Shown: positions 43,561 to 53,313, counted from the stretch's first letter. The stretch: DNA of 64,000 nucleotides from VXYK01 sp965214565 (GCA_965214565.1 OZ243951.1:1860001-1924000), one strand, 5' to 3'. The notes: generated by a model from the sequence alone, not told the origin. Made by a program: numbers and translations.

Positions 43561-44703
43561 ATGGCTGGACCGCTTGATGGAGTGAAAGTGGTGGAACTGG
43601 CTGGTCTGGGCGCGCTTCCATACGGATCGCTGCGCTTGGCGGACATGGGCGCCGAGGTTGTGCGGGTTGATCGCCTCTCGGAGGTTCCCGACGACAAGGT
43701 TCCTCGTGGCTATTCGTTCTGGGATCGCGGGCGTCGTTCGGTGGCGGTCGATCTCAAGAATCCCGCGGGAGTCGAGGTGGTGCTGCGTTTGGCCGGGAGA
43801 GCGGAGGTGTTTCTCGAGTCCTTCCGCCCTGGTGTCGCGGAGCGGTTGGGTGTGGGCCCAGAACAGGTGATGGGCCGCAACCCGGCAATCGTCTACGGGC
43901 GGCTCACTGGATGGGGCCAGAGTGGTGCGTTGTCACATGCGGCGGGGCATTCGCTCAACTATGAGGCCATCACCGGTGTGATCCGTTCGATCGGCCCAGA
44001 GGGCGGCCCGCCGGTGCCGCAACTCAACATCCATGGCGACTTCGCCGGTGGGGGCCTGACGCTGGCATACGGGGTCGTCTGTGCTCTGCTCGAGTCTCGT
44101 CAGTCGGGGGAGGGCCAGGTCATCGACACGGCCATGGCGGACGGAGTGGCGTCGCTCGCAACGGTCTTCTACCCGATGGCCCACAGTGGAATGCACACCG
44201 ATGACATCGGCACGAACCTCTTCGACGGTGGAGCGCCGTTCTATGCGATCTACGAGTGCGCCGATGGCGGCTACATGTCGGTCGCTCCCATTGAGGGCCA
44301 CTTCTGGTCCCTGCTGTTGACACTCATCGGAATCGACCAATCCGATCTGCCCGCCCAGTACGACCGTGACCGGTGGCCCGAGGTGAAAGCCCGCCTCGCT
44401 GAGGTGTTCGCCACCAAGACCCGCGACGAGTGGTGCGAGATTCTTGAGGGAACGGACGCCTGTGCGGCCCCGGTGCTCACCTACAACGAGGCCCGCGCCT
44501 ATCAACACAACGTCGATCGGGGGACCTTCGGCGGTGCCGACGGCACCGAGGTCGTGCCGGTGCCGCGTCTATCGAGAACCCCTGGTGAGATGCGGCCCTC
44601 GCCCGACTGGATCGGCGCCGATACTGATGATGTGCTGACGGATTTCGGGTTCAGCCCCGCCGAGATCACCGAACTCCGTTCCCGATCGGCTGTCGGAGGC
44701 TGA
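43561..44703 (+). CDS. CaiB/BaiF CoA-transferase, alpha-methylacyl-CoA racemase-like
   Basis: A 380-residue single-domain class III CoA-transferase/racemase. GVKVVELAGLGALPYG start, the catalytic Asp in HGDFAGGG and RLTGWGQSG match alpha-methylacyl-CoA racemase, which epimerises 2-methyl branched acyl-CoAs in sterol side-chain and phytanate breakdown. The ATG at 43561 is preferred over an upstream ATG at 43534. Confidence 0.9.
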   Translation: MAGPLDGVKVVELAGLGALPYGSLRLADMGAEVVRVDRLSEVPDDKVPRGYSFWDRGRRSVAVDLKNPAGVEVVLRLAGRAEVFLESFRPGVAERLGVGPEQVMGRNPAIVYGRLTGWGQSGALSHAAGHSLNYEAITGVIRSIGPEGGPPVPQLNIHGDFAGGGLTLAYGVVCALLESRQSGEGQVIDTAMADGVASLATVFYPMAHSGMHTDDIGTNLFDGGAPFYAIYECADGGYMSVAPIEGHFWSLLLTLIGIDQSDLPAQYDRDRWPEVKARLAEVFATKTRDEWCEILEGTDACAAPVLTYNEARAYQHNVDRGTFGGADGTEVVPVPRLSRTPGEMRPSPDWIGADTDDVLTDFGFSPAEITELRSRSAVGG

Positions 44704-44768
44704 CTGACCCGCAACTCTCGAATCTGCGCGTTCCGCCACGAGGTGCGGTTGAACGCGCAGCCTCGCGG

Positions 44769-45455
44769 TCAGCTGGCTGCGGGCAGCGAGGCGGTGATGT
44801 TGCGGACGGCGGTTGCGACCTGTTCTGGATGTGAACGCATCACGTAGTGACGTGCGCCCTCGACAGTGGTGCGTGTCGCATGGGGGAGTTTGCGTTCCAT
44901 GTAGTCGTTGGCACCGAGATAGCCCCTGTCGCCGTCGCCGATCACCAGCGCCACGGGCAGGGTCAGTTCGGTCATCCGGTCGATCACCATGGAATCGACG
45001 TGCACCCCGACTGTGGCCGCCAGTTCGCTGACTCCGTAGCTCGGGGCGTTCGTCAACAACCGTGAGTTCCAGCCTGCTCGGGCCTCTGGATCGCGAAACC
45101 CGGGACCGGTCGAAACCAGCACCAGAGCATCGACTGCTCCGGGACGGGTAAGGGCATGGGCCATAGCCAGGTACCCGCCGAGCGAATGGCCGACGAACAC
45201 GATCGGGCGTGGCAACTCCGAGATCACCGCGTCGAGATCCTCAAGCATGGCACTGCGTTCGTAGGCCGCGGGGTCGTTGCTGACAGGTGACTTGCCGTGT
45301 CCCGGCAGGTCGGCAGCAATGCAGCGATGATCGGTGAGGAGATCGATGGTGGGGGTCCAGACATCGGAGTCGGAATCAACGCCATGGACGAACAGCAGTG
45401 TGGCCGCGCTCGCCGCAGCCGACCCAGTGGTGGTGATGTGGAGAGGTGTGCTCAT
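44769..45455 (-). CDS. Alpha/beta hydrolase
   Basis: A 228-residue alpha/beta-hydrolase with the nucleophile elbow GHSLGG, oxyanion region LFVHGVDSDSD, Asp in VIGDGDRG and His in GARHYVMRS. Substrate unknown. Starts near the CDF gene end (ten bases), so may be co-transcribed with it. Confidence 0.88.
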   Translation of the reverse strand: MSTPLHITTTGSAAASAATLLFVHGVDSDSDVWTPTIDLLTDHRCIAADLPGHGKSPVSNDPAAYERSAMLEDLDAVISELPRPIVFVGHSLGGYLAMAHALTRPGAVDALVLVSTGPGFRDPEARAGWNSRLLTNAPSYGVSELAATVGVHVDSMVIDRMTELTLPVALVIGDGDRGYLGANDYMERKLPHATRTTVEGARHYVMRSHPEQVATAVRNITASLPAAS

Positions 45456-45465
45456 CAGTGTGGAT

Positions 45466-46416
45466 TCACTCCGCGCCGTCTGCTTCAGTGCCGACCTTGG
45501 AGGCGTCGAGACGATGGATGTCGGGTTCGATGTACATGGGGCGAGCTTCGGGCACGTCTCTGCGGACCCTCGCTTCGATTTGGTTGATTGCGTCGGTCAA
45601 CTGCCTGGTCGTGTAGCTCGGGTCGAACGCCACCTTCGCACCGACGAGCAGTTCATCTGGGCCGATGTGCTGAGTGCGGATGTGGACGATGCCCTCAACG
45701 CCGTCCACGCTCTCAACAGCGCTGACGATCTTGGCCCGGGTCTTGGCGGTCGCTCCTTCGCCTATCAGCAGGCTCTTCATCTCGATGGCGAGAACCACGG
45801 CTATCAGGCCCAGCAGAACGCCGATCGAGAGGGTGCCGATTCCGTCCCACACCGGGGAGTCGAACGCCACCGCGATCCCCAGAGCGCCGAGGGCCAGAAC
45901 CAGACCGACCATGGCACCAAGGTCCTCGAGAAGCACCACGGGGAGTTCCGGGGTCCGGGAGCGCCGGACGAATGTTGTCCAACTCAGGTCGCCGCGGACT
46001 CGGTTGGATTCGACGATGGCAGTGCGGAACGAGAAGCCCTCCAACACGATGCCGAACGACAGGACGGCGAAGGCCCAGATAGGAGCGTCGATTGCGTGCG
46101 GGTGACGGATCTTCTCGATGCCCTCGTACAACGCGAACATAGAGCCCACGGTGAACAGGACGAGGGCGACCACGAAGGACCAGAAGTACCGCTCACGCCC
46201 GTACCCGAACGGGTGGGTGGTGGTGGCTTCCCGTTTGGCGAGCCGCCCGCCCAGAAGCAGGAGGGCCTGGTTGCCGGTGTCTGCGCAGGAGTGGATCGCC
46301 TCAGCGAGCATCGAGGAGGCCCCGGTGAATGCGAACGCCACGAACTTGGCGATGGCGATGCCGAGATTCGCGAAGAAAGCAGCCAGGATCGCCTTGGTTC
46401 CGCCACTCGCTGCCAT
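45466..46416 (-). CDS. Cation diffusion facilitator transporter
   Basis: A 316-residue CDF protein with about six hydrophobic segments, metal-binding HSCADTGN (HxxxD) in TM2 and a matching EDLGA site in TM5, then a C-terminal cytoplasmic domain with a cation-binding ferredoxin-like fold (VEGIVHIRTQHIGPDE). Exports Zn2+ or another divalent metal. ATG at 46416. Confidence 0.9.
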   Translation of the reverse strand: MAASGGTKAILAAFFANLGIAIAKFVAFAFTGASSMLAEAIHSCADTGNQALLLLGGRLAKREATTTHPFGYGRERYFWSFVVALVLFTVGSMFALYEGIEKIRHPHAIDAPIWAFAVLSFGIVLEGFSFRTAIVESNRVRGDLSWTTFVRRSRTPELPVVLLEDLGAMVGLVLALGALGIAVAFDSPVWDGIGTLSIGVLLGLIAVVLAIEMKSLLIGEGATAKTRAKIVSAVESVDGVEGIVHIRTQHIGPDELLVGAKVAFDPSYTTRQLTDAINQIEARVRRDVPEARPMYIEPDIHRLDASKVGTEADGAE

Positions 46417-46447
46417 TCAAGCTCCTTGGGTCCTGCCGCGCTGTTTG

Positions 46448-46590
46448 CGCCGGGCGCGGCCGGAGCCGCGACCGCTGTTGTCGTCGAGGATAGCGCTGTG
46501 TTCGCGCCGGACACCCGGCTAACGCCGGGCGTTGTCGGAGCCCAGAAGGATTGTGGTGGCGCCGGGCGCTGTGCCTGCGCCGGGCACAGC
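46448..46590. repeat. Dispersed CGCCGGGCG motif and hairpin between divergent CDF and MaoC genes
   Basis: CGCCGGGCG occurs at 46448-46456, 46523-46531 and 46560-46568, with a CGCCGGGCA at 46578-46586. An 8-bp hairpin GCTGTGCC/GGCACAGC covers 46568-46590. Purpose unknown; may be regulatory or GC-rich noise. Confidence 0.4.
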
Positions 46591-46650
46591 CGGTGCCGCG
46601 GAGGGTACGGGCGGTGACGAGCATCCGTTCACCCGGTACCGTTGCATCGC

Positions 46651-47106
46651 ATGGTGACAGTCTTTGAATCCCCGGACGACTTGTTGGGAGCCGTCGGAAA
46701 TGATCTCGGGTCGAGTGAGTGGCTCACGATCAGCCAGGAGCGCATCAACCTGTTCGCCGACGCTACGGGTGACCATCAGTGGATCCACGTTGATCCGGTT
46801 GCTGCGGAGCAGGGTCCGTTCGGGGCCACCGTCGCCCACGGATATCTGACTCTGGCGCTCACCAACCAGTTCCTTCCCGAGATCGTGCGTGTCGACAACG
46901 CCTCCATGGGGATCAACTACGGCACCAACAAAGTTCGCTTTCCTCAACCGGTCACGGTCGGGAGCAGGGTCCGGGCCGGCGCGGTTCTCAGTGAAGCGCT
47001 CGAGGTCAACGGGGGAGTCCAGGTAGTCATAACCGTCACTGTCGAGATCGATGGTCAAGAAAAGCCGGCATGCGTTGTCGAGTCGGTCAGCCGGTTCCTG
47101 CGATGA
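46651..47106 (+). CDS. MaoC-like (R)-specific enoyl-CoA hydratase
   Basis: A 151-residue hot-dog protein with the hydratase-2 motif ADATGDHQWIHVDP (catalytic Asp and His) and GATVAHGYLTLAL. Hydrates trans-2-enoyl-CoA to (R)-3-hydroxyacyl-CoA in fatty-acid breakdown or PHA supply. ATG at 46651 is chosen over TTG at 46642. Its stop leads into a mini-ORF and then the methionine aminopeptidase gene. Confidence 0.92.
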   Translation: MVTVFESPDDLLGAVGNDLGSSEWLTISQERINLFADATGDHQWIHVDPVAAEQGPFGATVAHGYLTLALTNQFLPEIVRVDNASMGINYGTNKVRFPQPVTVGSRVRAGAVLSEALEVNGGVQVVITVTVEIDGQEKPACVVESVSRFLR

Positions 47107-47147
47107 CCTGCGGTGCCACACCCCCGGCCTACAAGGGTGCTGTGTGA
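47103..47147 (+). other. 14-codon mini-ORF bridging MaoC and methionine aminopeptidase
   Basis: The MaoC stop overlaps an ATG at 47103 (ATGA). The frame begins MTCGATPP, runs 14 codons, and its TGA overlaps the aminopeptidase ATG at 47147 by one base (TGATG). It mirrors the mini-ORF relays in the inositol operon. Confidence 0.35.
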
Positions 47148-48097
47148 TGGCCAAACGCAAACGGCGTAGTCCCCGGCCGACGTCGGTCGAGCCGTCGTAC
47201 CCTCCGGTCGTGCCGGGCCTGTTGAGCCCCACTCGCCGTGTCCCAGCGGCGATTCAACGGCCACCCTACGCTCTCACCGGCCAACCGCCGCCTTCGGCAT
47301 CGTCGCTGGTTCGCACACCCGAGGAACTCGCGGCGATGCGTCGCACCGGAGCCGCCGCCGCGGAGATCCTGTTGAGGGCCGGCGGTCTGGTCGGCCCCGG
47401 AGTCACCACCGATGAGATCGACCGGCTGGTCCACGACCTGGCGATCGAGGCGGGCGGCTATCCGAGCCCGCTCAACTATCGGGGCTACCCCAAGTCGGTC
47501 TGCACGTCTGTGAATGAGGTGATCTGCCACGGTATTCCCGACAGCCGGCCGCTGTGCGACGGCGACATCGTCAATATAGATGTCACCCTCTACCGCGAGG
47601 GCGTGCACGGAGACACCTCCGCAACGTTCCTGGTCGGCGATGTTGCCCGAGAGTCCGTGAAGCTCGTCCAGGTCACGCTGGAATCCCTGGATCTCGCCAT
47701 CGCCGCGCTCGGTCCGGATGCGATGGTGCGCGACATCGGGCGTGCTATCGAGTCGCATGCCATGAAGCATCGGCTCGGGGTGGTCCGCGAGTTCATCGGA
47801 CATGGTGTCGGCACGGAGTTCCACTCGGGTCTGCAGATTCCCCACTACCACGACCGTCGGCTGGCCATCCCGCTCTCGCATGGCACCACTTTCACGATCG
47901 AGCCGATGCTCACGCTCGGATCGCCCGAGGCGGCGATGTGGGACGATGAATGGACTGCTGTCACCATCGACGGCAGCCGGACCGCCCAATTCGAACACAC
48001 TCTGGTCATGGGCGACGCAGGAGCGGAAAGGTTGACGGTCACCGAGTCGGGCGAATGCGCTCACGACCTGGTGCGTGCCGCTGTCGTAAGCCTCTAG
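47147..48097 (+). CDS. map: Type I methionine aminopeptidase
   Basis: A 316-residue enzyme that removes initiator methionine. The catalytic His in VICHGIP and metal ligands in NIDVTLY (D), HGDTSA (D), GHGVGTEFH (H), TIEPML (E) and QFEHT (E) are all present. A basic, proline-rich N-terminal extension of ~60 residues (MAKRKRRSPRP) matches the longer actinobacterial type 1c form. ATG at 47147. Confidence 0.94.
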   Translation: MAKRKRRSPRPTSVEPSYPPVVPGLLSPTRRVPAAIQRPPYALTGQPPPSASSLVRTPEELAAMRRTGAAAAEILLRAGGLVGPGVTTDEIDRLVHDLAIEAGGYPSPLNYRGYPKSVCTSVNEVICHGIPDSRPLCDGDIVNIDVTLYREGVHGDTSATFLVGDVARESVKLVQVTLESLDLAIAALGPDAMVRDIGRAIESHAMKHRLGVVREFIGHGVGTEFHSGLQIPHYHDRRLAIPLSHGTTFTIEPMLTLGSPEAAMWDDEWTAVTIDGSRTAQFEHTLVMGDAGAERLTVTESGECAHDLVRAAVVSL

Positions 48098-48109
48098 GAG
48101 GCGTCCCGG

Positions 48110-49651
48110 TCAGGAGTACGACGTGCTGTCGGGACGGGGGAGCTCGACCCACGTCCGGCCCGGGAGGATCGAAATGCGGCGCCCCTCGCTGTCGGTGTAG
48201 ACCGTGACGTCGGTGGCCCTCGAACGGGACCAGGTCGCCTCCACGACATGACCGTCGGTGAAGACCAGGGCCGGTCCCGTGCCGACGGTGATCGCCTCGG
48301 GCGACCGGGAGTCTGCTGCTGAGCGCCCGTAGGTCGTGAACTGGACGATCACTGTCGCCGGGCTGGTGCGTACGCCCCCGGTGTCGACGGTAGGGCGGCC
48401 GTCCTGTGTACGGTCCCAACCCGATCCGTTCCAGGTGTATTGAACTTCGGTGTAGCGGTAGTCGATATCGATGGAGCCTGCCGGCACTGCCGTGGAATTG
48501 AGCGGTTCCTCCGGTCTCCGGAACACGAAGATCGGCGGTGGCAGACCGGCCTTGGAATAACTGCTTCCTACCGACCATAGGTTGCCGGCGTTGGTGTAAA
48601 GGTTGTGAGGCGCTGGGCGGGTTGAGCCTCGGTAGTAGAGGTGTGCGGCAGTCCCAACTCCGATGTCGACCAGCGTTGATTGAGCCAGCGCCGCGCGGGT
48701 TCCGCGGTTTCCGCCGGAATTGGCGAACAGGGGGCTGTTCAACTGGGCGAGCAGGTTGATGTCTCCTGTGCGCATCGACCGGACCGGACCGACCTCCGCT
48801 GGCGCAGTCGAATGGAACACAGCGGCTAGGCGGGTGGCGCCCTCGACCTCTTCGACATAGACGATGTCGGCTTGGTTGATCCCTGACTGGGGCATCGCTG
48901 CTCTGACGTTGTCGATCTTCACGGCCAGCGCCGGTCTTGAGACTTGAGCATCAATGGTCAGTCCGGTGAGCAGGGCGCTGGGTTTTTGGGTGCGTTCGTT
49001 CTCGATTCGGATATTCGTGTTCTGGATCTCCAGCATCGTGGCTTCGAGTTCCGCCTCCGCTGCCGCGATCTCGTCGGTCAGTTCTTGTTGGGAGGCTTGG
49101 TGCCGGTCGATTTGGTCCTGGGACTCATCGACGAGTTGTCGGGTAGCGGTGAGTTCGCTGCTGAGTTCTTGCAGGCGGACGTTGAACTCGTCGAGGCGTC
49201 GGGTCGATTCGGAGATCGCTGACTCGTAGAGCACACGCCGGTGTGTTGCTTCTCCGCGGTTGTCAAGAGCGCGGATCTCGGCGACCAGTCCGCTCTGCCG
49301 AGGATCGCCCTTCCTGAAGCTGATCAGGGTGATATGAAGTCGGGTGGCCTCTGGTTCGCGTCGTTCATCGACGGTCTCCTCGAGTTCGTCGGCCAGGAGC
49401 TCGAGTTGGGTGTTGTTGACCGCGATCGTGTCGTCCAGTCCGAAGATCTCGTCTCGCAGCCCGTCGATCGCGGCCTCCTTCTCGGCGATCAGCGCGGTCA
49501 GTTCATCTCGTCGAAGCTCCTGTTGGCGCAGGAGTGCCTCCTCCTCTTGCAGGACCTGCTGGTCCCCCTGGCTGAGCGCGGGTGTCGCTAGAGCCGACAC
49601 CGCGACACAGCAAACGATGATCAGGGAGAGGGCTCGAGAGGGTTTTGCCAT
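48110..49651 (-). CDS. Secreted DUF3048 (YerB-like) protein with coiled-coil N terminus
   Basis: A 513-residue exported protein. An N-terminal signal (RALSLIIVCCVAVSALATPALS) precedes a long coiled coil (~30-215) rich in Glu, Arg and Leu, then the DUF3048 domain (~235-510) with VRAAMPQSGINQADIVYVEEVEGATR and GPVRSMRTGD. DUF3048 proteins are cell-envelope proteins of poorly known function. The coiled coil with DUF3048 is the odd part. ATG at 49651. Confidence 0.87.
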   Translation of the reverse strand: MAKPSRALSLIIVCCVAVSALATPALSQGDQQVLQEEEALLRQQELRRDELTALIAEKEAAIDGLRDEIFGLDDTIAVNNTQLELLADELEETVDERREPEATRLHITLISFRKGDPRQSGLVAEIRALDNRGEATHRRVLYESAISESTRRLDEFNVRLQELSSELTATRQLVDESQDQIDRHQASQQELTDEIAAAEAELEATMLEIQNTNIRIENERTQKPSALLTGLTIDAQVSRPALAVKIDNVRAAMPQSGINQADIVYVEEVEGATRLAAVFHSTAPAEVGPVRSMRTGDINLLAQLNSPLFANSGGNRGTRAALAQSTLVDIGVGTAAHLYYRGSTRPAPHNLYTNAGNLWSVGSSYSKAGLPPPIFVFRRPEEPLNSTAVPAGSIDIDYRYTEVQYTWNGSGWDRTQDGRPTVDTGGVRTSPATVIVQFTTYGRSAADSRSPEAITVGTGPALVFTDGHVVEATWSRSRATDVTVYTDSEGRRISILPGRTWVELPRPDSTSYS

Positions 49652-49723
49652 GGTCAAAGAGGGGTTTTTCCGCTCGCTGGCTCATGGTACCGGTCGCCAC
49701 CCCTCCAACGGGGTACCGTTGCG

Positions 49724-50221
49724 ATGGTGTCGATCGAGCCGGTGAGACAGATCTCCTTTGAGCGCGACGATCACTCCGCGGTTGTTTCGGCCATGGCGGA
49801 GATTGCTGCTGCTCCCGGCGTTGACGGGTGGGTCAATATCGGCCCTGCGCTCACCGATGAGCAGGCGGCACAGGTCCCTGTTAAAGGCGGGCTCGCAGCA
49901 TGGTTCTCCGGTCGTGGACCGGTCGTGGCGATGGGCACCTGGATGCCGGCCCCGACCGTGGGCAGGTCAAGGGCCGCGCAGGTCGGTGTTGAGCACGGTC
50001 AGGGGCCCAATGCGCTGAAACGGTTGCGGGAGAGCGGTCTGGAGCTGCCTGACGGGTGGGTCAAGCGCCAGGACCATGCGAAGCACGGCGTGGTGGTTGA
50101 AATCGGCGCCGCTGTCGAGTTGGCGGCTGTGGTCGGCTGGATGGTCCGCGCGGTGACGATCCTGACGTCGGGCATTGAGGTGGGAGACCGCTTCATCGCG
50201 CACCTGTACCGCTCGGTCTGA
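49724..50221 (+). CDS. Conserved hypothetical protein
   Basis: A 165-residue protein I do not recognise. It has a single predicted alpha/beta layout with no signal peptide, no membrane segment, and conserved-looking WVNIGPAL, GRGPVVAMGTW and VEHGQGPN stretches. ATG at 49724. The frame has the codon bias of the neighbours and good start context, so it is likely real. Confidence 0.65.
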   Translation: MVSIEPVRQISFERDDHSAVVSAMAEIAAAPGVDGWVNIGPALTDEQAAQVPVKGGLAAWFSGRGPVVAMGTWMPAPTVGRSRAAQVGVEHGQGPNALKRLRESGLELPDGWVKRQDHAKHGVVVEIGAAVELAAVVGWMVRAVTILTSGIEVGDRFIAHLYRSV

Positions 50222-50244
50222 GCCTGTGTCGCTCGGTGGTTTCG

Positions 50245-51204
50245 TCACCTCCGGTGCAGGGGACCTGCGGTGACGGCCTCGACGATCAACCCGATGACCG
50301 CGTCGGCCTCGGCGGTGCGCAGAACGAGGGCGGTGTGGTCGCTGTCTGTGATTGCGTGCCGATCGTCCACGACGGTCATGCCCCGGGTGTGTGTGCCGGT
50401 GAGTTCGATGGCGACCGGCCGGCGGTTGCCGTGGAACAGGTGCGGGTGCGTCACGGCGAGCACGGCGCAGGCATCGTGAATCGGTGCCCCCGTCCAGCCC
50501 CTCAACTCGGTCGACCGGTCGATTGCATAGTCGAGGAGCTCGGCCGCGAGGGTCGCCGCGGGGGTGCCGGCTCGGCGCATCTGCGCGACTTGATCGGGTC
50601 CGAGCAGCACCTGTTGGGTAACATCGAGCCCGACCATGGTGATGTCGCCCCCCAGACGGAAGACAATGTCGGCGGCCTCGGGATCGGCCCAGATGTTGAA
50701 CTCCGCGGTGGCGGTGACGTTTCCCCCCACTGCCGCGCCTCCCATGATGGTGAGCCCGCTGAGCCTGTCGGGCAGCGTTGCGTCTTGTTGCAGCGCTTCG
50801 GCGATGTTGGTGAGAGGCCCGACCGCCACGAGATGAAGGTCTTTGATGCGATGGCTGCATTCGAGGATGAACCCGACAGCGTCGTCGGACTTTGTGGACC
50901 GGGTGATCGCGGGCAGTTCGACGTTGCCGAGTCCTGTGGCACCGTGAACGTGCCGCGCGCCTCTTGGTTCGTCGACCAGCGGCTGTTCTGCACCCCGGTG
51001 AACGTCAACGTCGAGGTCGGCGATCTGCGCCACCGCCAGGGCGTTGTGGGTGGTGTGCTCGATCCCCACGTTGCCGTCGACAGTGGTGATACCGACTAAC
51101 TCTGCAAAGTACGCCGCGGTCAGCAGGGCGATAGCGTCGTCAAGCCCCGGGTCACAGTCCACCAGCATCGAAACGGGGGTCTTCGGCTCGGCGCTGGTCG
51201 GCAC
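50245..51204 (-). CDS. Inosine-uridine-preferring nucleoside hydrolase
   Basis: A 319-residue IU-nucleoside hydrolase. The calcium-binding signature DCDPGLDD (16-23), GPLTNIAEAL and HDACAV are clear. Cleaves nucleosides to base and ribose. The GTG at 51204 follows AAGGAAC and lies three bases after the ribokinase stop, so ribose can pass straight to RbsK. Confidence 0.93.
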   Translation of the reverse strand: MPTSAEPKTPVSMLVDCDPGLDDAIALLTAAYFAELVGITTVDGNVGIEHTTHNALAVAQIADLDVDVHRGAEQPLVDEPRGARHVHGATGLGNVELPAITRSTKSDDAVGFILECSHRIKDLHLVAVGPLTNIAEALQQDATLPDRLSGLTIMGGAAVGGNVTATAEFNIWADPEAADIVFRLGGDITMVGLDVTQQVLLGPDQVAQMRRAGTPAATLAAELLDYAIDRSTELRGWTGAPIHDACAVLAVTHPHLFHGNRRPVAIELTGTHTRGMTVVDDRHAITDSDHTALVLRTAEADAVIGLIVEAVTAGPLHRR

Positions 51205-51206
51205 TT

Positions 51207-52133
51207 TCAGTTCCTTGCCAGGAGAGCAGTGACTTCGACTGCGGTGGGGAGGGAAGGTTGGGCTCCGGCGCGCAGGGTTGCGGCTGCTCCTACTCGGACT
51301 GCCCAGCGGACTGCTTCGACGATTGACTCTCCGCGAACCAGGGCGTCGGCCAGCGCCCCGCAGAACGAGTCTCCTGCAGCTGTGGTGTCGACCGGGGTGA
51401 CCTCTGGGGCCTCGACGTGGGTGACGTTGCCCTCCGACACCGCGAGCGCTCCCAGCGCGCCGAGCGTGACCACCGCGGTCGGTGCCGGAAGCCGTCTGGC
51501 CAGGTCGCACGCGGTTGCAACGTCCACCGGTCCATCGTGGCCTGCAAGCAGAGCCAGCTCGGTCTGATTTGGGACGATCACATCGACCGCCTCCAACAGC
51601 TTGGCTGGGAGCGGCGATGACGGCGCCGGGGCCGGATTGAGCACCACGATTCCGCCGGCGATCCGCGCGGCTGCGGCGACCGCGTCCACGGGCACCTCGA
51701 GTTGCACCAGCGTCACCGCTGCGGCACCCAACACGTCGGAGGCCGCCTCAACATCGGCCACCGACAAGCGGCCGTTGGCGCCCGGGCTGACCACGATGGA
51801 GTTGTCGCCGTCTGCGCCCACAGCGATGAGAGCAACCCCGTTGGGCACATCGGGGGTGGTTGCCAGATGCGATGTGTCCACGCCGTCGGTCTCAAGCGCA
51901 TCGCGCAGTATCCGGCCGCCCTCGTCGTCGCCGACACGGCCGATCATCGCAACCGAACGGCCCAGCCGGGCTGCCGCGACAGCCTGATTGGCGCCCTTGC
52001 CGCCGGGAATTCGAGCCAGGTCGCTGCCGAGGACCGTCTCGCCGACGAGAGGCACACGCGGCACCTCCACAACGAGGTCGAGGTTTGCGCTGCCAACCAC
52101 GGCGACCTCTGGGGTGTTGCGAGAAGCAGTCAC
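51207..52133 (-). CDS. rbsK: Ribokinase RbsK
   Basis: A 308-residue PfkB sugar kinase with GGKGANQ (44-50), NPAPAP and the catalytic TTAAGDSF (Asp255). Phosphorylates ribose from the nucleoside hydrolase. The GTG at 52133 follows GAGGTC; longer upstream frame rejected. Confidence 0.93.
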   Translation of the reverse strand: MTASRNTPEVAVVGSANLDLVVEVPRVPLVGETVLGSDLARIPGGKGANQAVAAARLGRSVAMIGRVGDDEGGRILRDALETDGVDTSHLATTPDVPNGVALIAVGADGDNSIVVSPGANGRLSVADVEAASDVLGAAAVTLVQLEVPVDAVAAAARIAGGIVVLNPAPAPSSPLPAKLLEAVDVIVPNQTELALLAGHDGPVDVATACDLARRLPAPTAVVTLGALGALAVSEGNVTHVEAPEVTPVDTTAAGDSFCGALADALVRGESIVEAVRWAVRVGAAATLRAGAQPSLPTAVEVTALLARN

Positions 52134-52269
52134 AGACCTCACTTTAGGGGCCGAGCGGATTGGCACCGAACACGACCGTGATCAAGCGAGTAGGAGCGGG
52201 AAGACAACCGGTGTCGGAGCGACTCCCCGTCCAATCCACCGGCACTGGTTGAAGCCAAACCGGGCCTAC

Positions 52270-53313
52270 CTAGCCGAGTGCCGAAACAAGTGTGTGGGCG
52301 TGTTCGAACATGGCATCGGCACGCTTGGCAATCTCGGCGGTTGGCCCGCTGGACTCCATCCCTCCGGCGCTGCCGCGGAGCCTTCGGGCATAGGCGCCCT
52401 CCACGATGCAGGCCTGCTTCCACCACGAGAACGCCTCGTAGAAAGGATAGTAGGACAGGTCGAATCCGGTGGCCTGCTCGTAGCGGCGGATCACCTCGGT
52501 GCGCCGAGGAAACGACGACGAGAGGGTCGGCGGGTCGGGCAACCACCACATGTCGTCGCCCGGATCGCCCCAATACTGCGCTGACCAGGCGAAATCAGCG
52601 ATCGGGTCACCGGTTGTACACAGCTCCCAGTCCAGTACTGCTGCGATGGCGAAGCTGTCGTCGAGCACAACATTGTCGAAGCGGTAGTCGCCGTGGGCCA
52701 GAGCTGGCGCCGCTCGCTCCGGGGGAACCCTCGCGCTGAGCGCATCGTGAAGCTCGTGCAACAGCGGCAGGGGGCGAGTGTCGGCTCGTTCGACTTGAGT
52801 CACCCATCGTTTGAGTTGACGGGAGACGTAACCATCGTGGCGTCCCAGAGTGGCGAGCCCGACGGCTTGGAGATCGACGGTGTGGAAGGCGACCTGCGCG
52901 TTGATCAGGGCCGCGGTGGCCGTGGTAGCCTGTGCCGAAGTCAACGCGACGGCGTCGCTGCTGGTACGCAGTATCTGTCCGTCGACGAAGTCCATCACGA
53001 TGAAAGCGGCACCGGTGACAGCGGTGTCGTCGCAGCGGGCGAGGCACCGCGGTACAGGCACCGCGTCCGCGGTGTGCAGAGCCGACATGACGCGAAACTC
53101 GCGGCCGATGTCGTGTGCGGTTGCCAAAGTCGAGCCTTGGGGAGGGCGCCTCAGCGCCACTCGGGTCCCGTCGGCGGCGGTCACCTCGTAGGTCAGATTG
53201 GATCCGCCCGCGGCGATCAGGACAAATTCGAACGGCGGCTCCAGTCCCTCGACCCCAGAGGCGAGCCAATCAGAGACTGCATCGATATCGAGTCCGCGGG
53301 GGCCTGCGGTCAT
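52270..53313 (-). CDS. Aminoglycoside-phosphotransferase-family kinase
   Basis: A 347-residue protein-kinase-like phosphotransferase. The Brenner motif HGDYRFDN (207-214) with catalytic Asp209 and Asn214, and DWE (228-230) for Mg, are clear. This branch, near ACAD10/YfhD-type proteins, usually acts on hydroxy-acids or CoA-esters rather than antibiotics. ATG at 53313; the cNMP protein lies just upstream. Confidence 0.88.
   Translation of the reverse strand: MTAGPRGLDIDAVSDWLASGVEGLEPPFEFVLIAAGGSNLTYEVTAADGTRVALRRPPQGSTLATAHDIGREFRVMSALHTADAVPVPRCLARCDDTAVTGAAFIVMDFVDGQILRTSSDAVALTSAQATTATAALINAQVAFHTVDLQAVGLATLGRHDGYVSRQLKRWVTQVERADTRPLPLLHELHDALSARVPPERAAPALAHGDYRFDNVVLDDSFAIAAVLDWELCTTGDPIADFAWSAQYWGDPGDDMWWLPDPPTLSSSFPRRTEVIRRYEQATGFDLSYYPFYEAFSWWKQACIVEGAYARRLRGSAGGMESSGPTAEIAKRADAMFEHAHTLVSALG

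Noticed and set aside
52134..52269. Small gene between rbsK and the APH-like kinase
   Set aside because: The 136-base gap has no frame with a credible start and length; it most likely holds the promoter for rbsK.
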